This document shows, piece after piece, positions 1 through 4,416 of a stretch of 5,604 nucleotides of DNA. The notes beneath the pieces were generated by a model. The model did no database searches and was not told the origin of the DNA. It worked only from the letters and a program-made list of their open reading frames with translations. The position numbers were made by a program, and so were the translations under genes. Numbering within the stretch: position 1 is the first letter of the stretch; each line of letters opens with the position of its first letter. This DNA comes from Actinomycetes bacterium (GTDB lineage Bacteria > Actinomycetota > Acidimicrobiia > Acidimicrobiales > RAAP-2), in the NCBI GenBank assembly GCA_021841725.1, contig JAKCEC010000098.1, positions 1 through 5,604 on the forward strand. Direction: 5' to 3'.

Positions 1-298
1 CACGACGTACCACACGCCGTGACAAGAACTGCACGACGATGAGGACCAGGTTCTCCACCAGGACCACGGCGGCCAGGGTCAACACCGTCGGTCCGAGCCA
101 CGGGGTCTGGGGCCAGCCCCACCAGCGCAGCAGGCCCAGCATCGCCACCTGCACGATGATGGCCTGGACGGGCAGTTCACCCGCCGCCCAACCGACCGGG
201 TAGGCGAAGGCCGCGAACACGCCACGGCGACCGGGTCGCAACGACGTCAGGGCCGACACGACCAGCCACAGGGAGAGGGCGAGGACGAGGTAGGCCAT
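1..298 (-). CDS. Partial membrane protein, possibly N-terminal membrane domain of an alpha/beta hydrolase
   Basis: Only the first 99 codons are in the window; the gene continues past the left edge. Translating from the ATG at 298-296 gives an open, strongly hydrophobic frame. Likely membrane segments are residues 2-18, about 27-56 (containing the motif GELP at 40-43) and about 68-92. A short basic turn (RPGRR, 21-25) follows the first segment, and RRVVRR ends the visible part. The pattern of an N-terminal helix, the RPGRR turn, an aromatic/Gly-rich stretch with GELP, and a third helix resembles from memory the N-terminal membrane region of some actinobacterial alpha/beta hydrolases. No catalytic motif is visible, so this identity is tentative and an unrelated integral membrane protein is equally possible. 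The gene diverges from the F420-dependent oxidoreductase across 54 bases. No Shine-Dalgarno precedes the start; CAAAAT (309-304) lies five bases upstream and could be a weak -10 box of a near-leaderless transcript. Confidence 0.72.
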   Translation of the reverse strand, partial: MAYLVLALSLWLVVSALTSLRPGRRGVFAAFAYPVGWAAGELPVQAIIVQVAMLGLLRWWGWPQTPWLGPTVLTLAAVVLVENLVLIVVQFLSRRVVRR

Positions 299-340
299 GT
301 CCCATTTTGTCGGTCGCCGTCGCGGGGAGCAAACGATACC

Positions 341-346
341 TACAAT
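341..346 (+). promoter_or_regulatory. -10 box TACAAT of a leaderless promoter
   Basis: TACAAT matches the actinobacterial -10 consensus TANNNT. Six bases (CGAGTC) separate it from the ATG at 353, so transcription would be expected to start on or next to the A of the start codon, giving a leaderless mRNA. No Shine-Dalgarno lies at a useful distance; the nearest purine run (GGGGAG, 324-329) is more than 20 bases from the ATG. No recognisable -35 element sits 16-18 bases upstream. The same arrangement occurs at three other genes in this window, which strengthens the call. Confidence 0.72.
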
Positions 347-352
347 CGAGTC

Positions 353-1267
353 ATGCCCACTCGACCGTCCTCACTCACTCGACTCCAGGGAACCGTCGGC
401 GTGTGGACCGGCGCCCACGAACTGGTGGCGCCCACCACGCGCGGTGGCGTCGCCGCGGACATCGAGTCCCTGGGCTACTCGGCGATGTGGTTCCCCGAAT
501 CCTGGGGTCGCGAGTCCTTGACCAGCGCCGCGCTGTTGTTGTCGGCGACGTCCCACCTGACCGTCGCCACGGGGATCACCAACATCTGGGCCCGCGACGC
601 CGTGGCGTCGGTGAACGCCGCGCGCACCCTCAACGCCGCGTTCGCCGACCGATTCGTCCTCGGCCTCGGCGTGAGTCACCAGCCCCTGGTGGAGCGACTG
701 CGCGGTCACGAGTATCTCTCGCCCCTGGCGCACATGCGCGACTACCTCAGCGCCATGGACGCGGCCCCGATGCACGCCCAGGAGGCGGCCCAGCCCTACG
801 CGCGCGTCATCGCGGCGCTCGGGCCCAAGATGCTGGCGCTCGGGGCCGAGATGGCCGACGGCGTGCACACCTATCTGGTCGACGTCGATCACACCGCGAT
901 GTCGCGCGGCGTGATCGGGAGTGCGTTCCTCAACGTCGAACAGGCCGTGGTCATCGGGCAGACCCGCGAGGAGTTCCTGCGGCGCGCGCACACGCACCTC
1001 GAGTTCTACACCGGTCTCGAGAACTACCGCGCCAATTGGCGCCGGATGGGGTTGGGCCCGGACGACTTCGTGCGGGGCGGCTCCGAACGGCTCTGCGACG
1101 AAATGGTCGTACACGGCGACGCCGAGGCCATCGCCCATCGGGTCGCCGAGCACTTCGCCGCGGGGGCGGACCACGTGTGCCTGCAGGTACTCGGGGCCGA
1201 TCCCCAGGTGCCGCCCCTGGACGAGTGGCGCCTCGTGGCTCGCGCGCTCCAGCTCAGCGCGAACTAG
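353..1267 (+). CDS. LLM-class F420-dependent oxidoreductase
   Basis: This 304-residue protein belongs to the luciferase-like monooxygenase superfamily: TIM-barrel enzymes that, in F420-using actinobacteria, transfer hydride between reduced coenzyme F420 and a substrate in the cytoplasm. Visible family marks are the first strand VGVWTG (15-20), GYSAMWFPES (41-50), ATGITNIWARDA (72-83), the LGLGVSHQPLV stretch (103-113), LGPKMLALGAEMADGV (156-171), where phosphate-binding residues typically fall, and the final strand GADHVCLQVL (271-280). The short form of about 300 residues and these motifs resemble the mycobacterial MSMEG_4141-type subgroup (TIGR03620). The subgroup assignment is from memory and the substrate is unknown. 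The ATG at 353 is chosen because TACAAT lies exactly six bases upstream and the first barrel strand begins soon after. No F420 biosynthesis gene is in the window. Its TAG stop overlaps the stop of the convergent gene. An FMN-dependent member of the superfamily is less likely, given the F420-family motifs. Confidence 0.9.
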   Translation: MPTRPSSLTRLQGTVGVWTGAHELVAPTTRGGVAADIESLGYSAMWFPESWGRESLTSAALLLSATSHLTVATGITNIWARDAVASVNAARTLNAAFADRFVLGLGVSHQPLVERLRGHEYLSPLAHMRDYLSAMDAAPMHAQEAAQPYARVIAALGPKMLALGAEMADGVHTYLVDVDHTAMSRGVIGSAFLNVEQAVVIGQTREEFLRRAHTHLEFYTGLENYRANWRRMGLGPDDFVRGGSERLCDEMVVHGDAEAIAHRVAEHFAAGADHVCLQVLGADPQVPPLDEWRLVARALQLSAN

Positions 1268-1713
1268 GGCCTGGCGTCGGGTCCGAAGATCGTCACCTCG
1301 GCGTCACCGGCTCGCGGACCGCCGCCGCGGACGCTACGCACGAGCAACGTCACGGCGCCGAGGGTGACGAACTCGAGCGTCCCGATCACCAGCCATCCGA
1401 CGGTGATCAAGAACAGGCCGACGAATATCCCCTTGACGACGCCGTGGCGAATCATCGCGGCGATCCACAGCGGCAGCCACGCGACGCTCCAACTGACGAA
1501 GGGCGCCACGAAGACCGCGGCGCCGCGGCGGCTCCAGCCGAGGTAGACCCCGAAGAGCGCGGTGGCGACCACCCCCCACAGGACTGCGCGCGCGCCGTGG
1601 GCGGGACCCGCCTCCCACACGACCAGCGCCACCGCCACCGCGAGGGCCCACGCGAACATCGCGGCCGAGACGTGGCCGCGAGCGCGCTGGCGAACCTGAA
1701 CGACGAAGCTCAT
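1264..1713 (-). CDS. Small multi-pass membrane protein, function unknown
   Basis: I do not recognise this 149-residue protein. A basic N-terminus (RQRARGH, 8-14) is followed by hydrophobic segments at about 16-33, 42-60, 65-87 and 92-125. The last is long enough to be one kinked helix or two short ones, so four or five membrane passes are likely. The soluble tail (126-149) is Gly/Pro/Arg-rich with a short acidic patch. The reading frame is credible because hydrophobicity is continuous and orderly, whereas the overlapping frames on the other strand give Arg/Pro-rich sequence. The ATG at 1713 is preceded by TAAGTT at exactly six bases, supporting a leaderless start; GAGGG also lies upstream but only one base from the ATG, too close for a normal ribosome-binding site. 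The gene diverges from the S51-like gene across 55 bases and converges on the F420 oxidoreductase gene, sharing a CTAG. Confidence 0.78.
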   Translation of the reverse strand: MSFVVQVRQRARGHVSAAMFAWALAVAVALVVWEAGPAHGARAVLWGVVATALFGVYLGWSRRGAAVFVAPFVSWSVAWLPLWIAAMIRHGVVKGIFVGLFLITVGWLVIGTLEFVTLGAVTLLVRSVRGGGPRAGDAEVTIFGPDARP

Positions 1714-1719
1714 GCCCTC

Positions 1720-1725
1720 AACTTA
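1720..1725 (-). promoter_or_regulatory. -10 box TAAGTT of a leaderless promoter
   Basis: Read on the minus strand, TAAGTT is followed by six bases (GAGGGC) and then the ATG at 1713. This is the same box-to-start spacing as at the genes starting at 353, 1769 and 3884. No TTG-type -35 element is seen. The box lies 31 bases from the opposed -10 box of the gene starting at 1769, so the two promoters are back to back. Confidence 0.66.
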
Positions 1726-1730
1726 GTTCC

Positions 1731-1749
1731 TGGGTGCGGCGCCGACCCA
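1731..1749. promoter_or_regulatory. Imperfect dyad between divergent promoters, candidate operator
   Basis: The sequence TGGGTGCGGCGCCGACCCA has arms TGGGT and ACCCA around the perfect inner palindrome CGGCGCCG, with a single unpaired G at 1736. Its centre (about 1740) coincides with the midpoint between the two opposed -10 boxes (1720-1725 and 1757-1762), so the dyad occupies the -35 region of both divergent promoters. A protein bound here could control both genes. GC-rich sequence makes such symmetry fairly easy to obtain by chance, so this is a candidate only, and no regulator gene is adjacent. Confidence 0.35.
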
Positions 1750-1756
1750 CCGCCGC

Positions 1757-1762
1757 TACGCT
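1757..1762 (+). promoter_or_regulatory. -10 box TACGCT of a leaderless promoter
   Basis: TACGCT fits TANNNT and is followed by exactly six bases (CGCAAC) and the GTG start at 1769. No purine-rich ribosome-binding site is present. Transcription from this box would begin at or next to the G of the start codon. No clear -35 element is visible. Confidence 0.66.
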
Positions 1763-1768
1763 CGCAAC

Positions 1769-2779
1769 GTGTCCCCCGGCGTGCTTGCTCTCCTAGGGTC
1801 CGGTGAAACCGGACCCGGAATGACCAGAGTCCACCGCAGCCTCCTCGCGCGCCTCGACGCGCCGCGCGCGGTCAACCTGAACACGCCCTTCGGGTTCCAG
1901 GAGAACGTGCCGCAGATGACCGAGAAGTTGCTGGCGTACTTCTCCACCTCCCTGCACCTCGAGATGACCGCGCTCGACCTACGCCGCTACGACGAGGCCT
2001 CCCCCGAGCACCGTCAAGACTTCCGCGACGCCATCCGTCGCGCCAACTACGTCTTCGCCGGACCCGGGAGCCCCTCGTTCGCGCTCCGTCAATGGCTGCC
2101 GCTGCAACTCGTCGACGACCTGGCCTCGGTGCTCGCCCAGGGCGGGGTGGTGTGTTTCTCCTCGGCCGCCGCGCTGACGCTCGGACGTCTCACGCCCCCC
2201 GTGTACGAGATCTACAAGTCCGGGGCCGGACTCGAGTGGTTACCCGGCCTCGACCTCATGGGGGCCATCGGTCTGAACTGCGTCGTCCTCCCGCACTACA
2301 ACAACGCCGAGGGCCGCGACTACGACACCAGTCGCTGTTACATCGGCGAGCGCCGATGGCGACTGCTCGAAGAGATGCTGCCCGCGGACGTGGGCGTACT
2401 GGGCATCGACGAACACACCGCCGCCGTCATCGACCTCGACGAGCGAACCCTGAGCGTGCGGGGCAAGGGTCACGCGCACTGGCGCCACCACGGCACCGTG
2501 AACGACCTCGCCAACGCCAGCGTCGTCGCCCTCGACGACCTGGGGGCTGAGGCGCGGACCCTCGAGGCCCTGCACGAACTGGCCCCGCCCGCCGTCGCGC
2601 CGATCGACCAGGGCGAAGTGGTCGCCCTGCGCGAGGCGCAGGCCAAACTGGCCGACGCCCTCAATACGATTCGCGCCGGTGCGCGCGCGCAGGGCCTCTA
2701 CGCCTTCGCCGACGAGATCCGCGACGCCCTCACCGCCGCGGGCGTCGTCGTGCGCGACGCGGCGGTCCCCACGACGTAA
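1769..2779 (+). CDS. Peptidase S51/cyanophycinase-like (class I glutamine amidotransferase-like) protein with CysS/YqeB-type C-terminal domain
   Basis: This 336-residue cytoplasmic protein has two parts. Residues 1-245 look like a peptidase S51 (dipeptidase E/cyanophycinase) fold: opening strand and loop LLGSGETGPG (8-17), ANYVFAGPGSPSFALRQW (92-109), the nucleophile-elbow region VVCFSSAAALTLG (127-139) with Ser132 as the likely nucleophile, a candidate His176 in LPHYNN, and GIDEHTA (212-218). In dipeptidase E and cyanophycinase the elbow reads GxSAGA; here both glycines are replaced (Phe130, Ala134), so peptidase activity is uncertain. Residues about 285-331 (LREAQAKLADAL, then RAGARAQGLYAFADEIRDAL and a GVVVRDA tail) resemble the last segment of cysteinyl-tRNA synthetase, known as the CysS/YqeB C-terminal domain. 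The GTG at 1769 is chosen because the first strand follows at once and TACGCT lies six bases upstream. The substrate is unknown. Its stop is four bases from that of the convergent rhodanese/MBL gene. Confidence 0.85.
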   Translation: MSPGVLALLGSGETGPGMTRVHRSLLARLDAPRAVNLNTPFGFQENVPQMTEKLLAYFSTSLHLEMTALDLRRYDEASPEHRQDFRDAIRRANYVFAGPGSPSFALRQWLPLQLVDDLASVLAQGGVVCFSSAAALTLGRLTPPVYEIYKSGAGLEWLPGLDLMGAIGLNCVVLPHYNNAEGRDYDTSRCYIGERRWRLLEEMLPADVGVLGIDEHTAAVIDLDERTLSVRGKGHAHWRHHGTVNDLANASVVALDDLGAEARTLEALHELAPPAVAPIDQGEVVALREAQAKLADALNTIRAGARAQGLYAFADEIRDALTAAGVVVRDAAVPTT

Positions 2780-2783
2780 CGAC

Positions 2784-3884
2784 TCAGGCGATCGCGCAGC
2801 GGTTGGGACCCAGTTCGGCCTCGGCCGCGTCGTCGGCCATCTCCTCGGCGCCCGCGTTGATGCGCACGATGCGTTGATAGTTCGGGGGTCGGTCCTTCAC
2901 GTTCTCGACCGCCCACGCGACGAAGTCACTCTCGCTCAGCACCAGCGCGGCCAGCGTGCCCCGCAACTCGCCCAGGGTGCGGGCCACGAACTGGTGCGCC
3001 ACCACCGGCACCGACGTCCCGTAGTGGGCGGGGAACACCACCGTGGCGTCCGCCAGGGGCAGCACCCGCTCGTGCAGACTTCGATAGAGGTTGTGCGCGA
3101 AGACCTCGGCGTTGTCGGCCAGGTCGGGTCGCCCGACGCTCTCGAGGAACAGGGTGTCGCCCGTGAAGATCGCGGCGTCCCCCAGCTGGTACATCGTCGA
3201 ACCCTCAGTGTGTCCGGGCACGCTCACCGCCGAGACCGTCAGACCGACCTGATCGGTGAGCTCGATGCGGCGTCCGTCACTGAGCGGTTCGAATTCGAAC
3301 GCGAAGGGGTCCGACGGGCTCAGCATCAACACGGCGCCGCTGCGACGCGCCAAGTCGCGCGCACCCGAGATGTGGTCGGCGTGCAGGTGGGTGTCGAGCA
3401 CGTGGGTGATGCGCCAGCCGTTCTGCGCGGCGGTCGCCTCGTAGTTCGCCACGTCGAGTGACGGATCGATGACCACGCACCGTTCGCCGGCCCCCACCAC
3501 GTAGGAGAGGCACCCCTTGCCCCGGCGACGCAACTGCACGACCGTGGCCCCGGCGAATTCTCCGCGGACCTGATCGTAGGTAGCCGCCCAGGCACCCATC
3601 CCACCGTCGAGCACCGCACTCGGAATACCGTGGGCCGCCAGAATCTCCGCCCCCTGTTGAGCGCGCCCACCCCGGGCGCACACGACCACGAGGGCCCGGT
3701 CGCGCGGGAGCGCGTCCACCGCCCGCTCCAGGGTGCCCAGGGGGATGTTGTGCACGCCGGGAATCTGCCAATCGGCGACCTCGTCGGGCTCGCGCACGTC
3801 GATCAGGTAGGGGCACTCGTCCCCGTCGAGGCGATCGACGAGCTGCGTCGTCGAGATGCGCGAAATCAGTTCAGTGGTGCTCAC
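2784..3884 (-). CDS. Rhodanese and metallo-beta-lactamase-fold fusion, probable persulfide dioxygenase-type protein
   Basis: This 366-residue protein joins two sulfur-metabolism modules. Residues 8-105 form a rhodanese domain with YLIDVREPDE (26-35) and the active-site loop CARGGR, Cys69 being the expected sulfur-carrying cysteine. Residues about 114-345 form an MBL-fold domain with THLHADH (165-171: His166, His168, Asp170, His171), PGHTEGS (224-230, His225), TGDTLF (241-246, Asp243), GRPDL (251-255) and PAHYG (285-289, His287). This pattern fits the ETHE1/Blh-like branch, which includes Fe(II) persulfide dioxygenases oxidising glutathione or other low-molecular-weight persulfides to sulfite; a glyoxalase II-like hydrolase is the alternative. 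A C-terminal region (330-366) carries PPNYQRIVRIN and ends PNRCAIA. In well-known persulfide dioxygenase-rhodanese fusions the rhodanese lies at the C-terminus; here it is N-terminal. No signal peptide or membrane segment is seen, so it is cytoplasmic. The GTG at 3884 is supported by TAGACT six bases upstream. Confidence 0.9.
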   Translation of the reverse strand: MSTTELISRISTTQLVDRLDGDECPYLIDVREPDEVADWQIPGVHNIPLGTLERAVDALPRDRALVVVCARGGRAQQGAEILAAHGIPSAVLDGGMGAWAATYDQVRGEFAGATVVQLRRRGKGCLSYVVGAGERCVVIDPSLDVANYEATAAQNGWRITHVLDTHLHADHISGARDLARRSGAVLMLSPSDPFAFEFEPLSDGRRIELTDQVGLTVSAVSVPGHTEGSTMYQLGDAAIFTGDTLFLESVGRPDLADNAEVFAHNLYRSLHERVLPLADATVVFPAHYGTSVPVVAHQFVARTLGELRGTLAALVLSESDFVAWAVENVKDRPPNYQRIVRINAGAEEMADDAAEAELGPNRCAIA

Positions 3885-3890
3885 GCTCGA

Positions 3891-3896
3891 AGTCTA
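3891..3896 (-). promoter_or_regulatory. -10 box TAGACT of a leaderless promoter
   Basis: On the minus strand TAGACT is followed by exactly six bases (TCGAGC) and the GTG start at 3884. There is no Shine-Dalgarno. The box lies within the 55 bases between the small lysine-rich gene and the rhodanese/MBL gene, so the latter can be transcribed independently even though both genes point the same way. Confidence 0.66.
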
Positions 3897-3922
3897 CGGT
3901 CGCGTCGACTCGGTCGTCGCGC

Positions 3923-3934
3923 CCGTCGCGACGG
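3923..3934. promoter_or_regulatory. 12-bp perfect palindrome upstream of the rhodanese/MBL gene
   Basis: CCGTCGCGACGG is a perfect palindrome about 27 bases upstream of the -10 box of the rhodanese/MBL gene and 6 bases beyond the stop of the small lysine-rich gene. It could be an activator or repressor site or the remnant of a terminator. As an RNA hairpin it would have at most a 4-bp stem with a CGCG loop, so a terminator role is weak. The local sequence is rich in CG and GTC repeats, so chance is a real possibility. Confidence 0.2.
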
Positions 3935-3939
3935 CGTCG

Positions 3940-4062
3940 TTACGCCTTCTCGCCGAGGAGGCCCTTTTTGGTCTCCTTCTTGGCGTGCTTGTCGTTGCGC
4001 TTCTCCTTGAGCGACTTGCCCACCTTCTTGACGTTGTGTTGACTGGGTGACTTGTCGGCCAT
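3940..4062 (-). CDS. Small lysine-rich KSLKEKR-type conserved actinobacterial protein
   Basis: This 40-residue protein has 12 lysines, no cysteine and no membrane segment, and is predicted to be strongly basic and soluble. Its core VGKSLKEKRNDKHAKKE (14-30) matches, from memory, a family of tiny uncharacterised actinobacterial proteins that begin MADKSP or MPDKSP and carry (K/G)KSLKEKRA-K. Nucleic acid binding or a ribosome-associated role is possible but is only a guess from charge. The ATG at 4062 is preferred over the in-frame GTG at 4152 because GAAGGAG lies at 4074-4068, five bases upstream, and because the known family starts at MADKSP; the upstream residues look like untranslated leader. 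It is the only gene here with a strong Shine-Dalgarno, so it has a leadered mRNA, unlike its neighbours. It lies in tandem with, and 55 bases ahead of, the rhodanese/MBL gene. I could not place its promoter with confidence; TAAGGT at 4199-4194 is one weak candidate. Confidence 0.78.
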   Translation of the reverse strand: MADKSPSQHNVKKVGKSLKEKRNDKHAKKETKKGLLGEKA

Positions 4063-4067
4063 TATGA

Positions 4068-4074
4068 CTCCTTC
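4068..4074 (-). promoter_or_regulatory. Strong Shine-Dalgarno of the small lysine-rich gene
   Basis: GAAGGAG on the minus strand is followed by a five-base spacer (TCATA) and the ATG at 4062. It decides the start of the 40-residue protein against the longer in-frame GTG candidate at 4152. It contrasts with the four leaderless starts elsewhere in the window. Confidence 0.75.
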
Positions 4075-4143
4075 GTCGGCGTCGTCATTGTTGGCGGCGT
4101 CGAAATCCGTCCCCACCCCGGCAATCCGCGCGCCGATGCACCA

Positions 4144-4155
4144 CGGGTGCACCCG
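4144..4155. repeat. 12-bp perfect palindrome in the leader region of the small gene
   Basis: CGGGTGCACCCG is self-complementary and lies 82 bases upstream of the ATG of the small lysine-rich gene. It may be an operator for that gene or a chance feature. The adjoining sequence GCACCCGGCG (4149-4158) recurs within the left arm of the 19-bp inverted repeat (4342-4351). Confidence 0.25.
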
Positions 4156-4336
4156 GCGCGCGTCGCCGAAGGAGTAAGTGGATTCCCTTCCCGACCTTAA
4201 CGCCCGCGAGGCGATCCGTCACCCGAGTCCGGTCCGTCGCGGCCGAGAACCGAAAAGAAGCGGCCTCGCTTGGTTACAACCTCGCGACATTCGCCCTCCG
4301 CGGGCGACCGGCGCCGATATGGTCGGCGTAGACCGA

Positions 4337-4384
4337 CGTTCGCACCCGGCGGCACACGGGGGAGAGTGCCGCCGGGTGCGAACG
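4337..4384 (-). terminator. 19-bp perfect inverted repeat, probable terminator hairpin of the MFS gene
   Basis: Two perfectly complementary 19-base arms (4337-4355 and 4366-4384, the latter GTGCCGCCGGGTGCGAACG) flank a 10-base loop. The hairpin begins 32 bases past the TAG stop of the MFS gene, the usual place for a transcription terminator. No T run follows on either strand, so it would be of the U-tract-lacking type often seen in high-GC actinobacteria, or an mRNA 3'-end stabiliser. Perfect symmetry over 19 bp also allows a dispersed repeat element or a protein-binding dyad. Confidence 0.6.
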
Positions 4385-4416
4385 CGGTTGGGTGGGGCGT
4401 CACCAACGTCGAGGTC

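Larger units (their letters stand above)
4063..4416. other. 354-base intergenic region between the MFS gene and the small lysine-rich gene
   Basis: This is the only long gap in the window. It must contain the promoter and 5' leader of the small lysine-rich gene and the 3' end of the MFS transcript. Visible structure includes a 12-bp perfect palindrome CGGGTGCACCCG (4144-4155), two overlapping and mutually exclusive short hairpins (4312-4328 and 4322-4337), and the 19-bp inverted repeat at 4337-4384. A plus-strand frame of 80 codons starting with GTG at 4178 has GAAGGAG only three bases upstream, runs through the inverted repeat and has no recognisable family features, so I do not call it a gene. 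No tRNA-like cloverleaf was found. Confidence 0.6.

Noticed and set aside
371..1174. 267-codon minus-strand frame antisense to the oxidoreductase
   Set aside because: It lies wholly within a recognised gene, shows no domain pattern, and is a codon-position shadow of the plus-strand gene.
307..1806. Very long plus-strand open frame of 499 codons across the oxidoreductase and membrane protein genes
   Set aside because: It is extremely rich in Arg, Pro, Gly and His with no family motif, overlaps two well-supported genes, and is the usual out-of-frame shadow in high-GC DNA.
4063..4152. N-terminal extension of the small lysine-rich protein to the GTG at 4152
   Set aside because: The ATG at 4062 has a strong Shine-Dalgarno and starts with the MADKSP signature; the extension has no ribosome-binding site and looks like leader.
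4190..4340. Possible tRNA suggested by GGTTACAACC near 4272-4281
   Set aside because: There is no TTCRA T-loop, acceptor stem or anticodon arm in either orientation; the motif is a small isolated inverted repeat.
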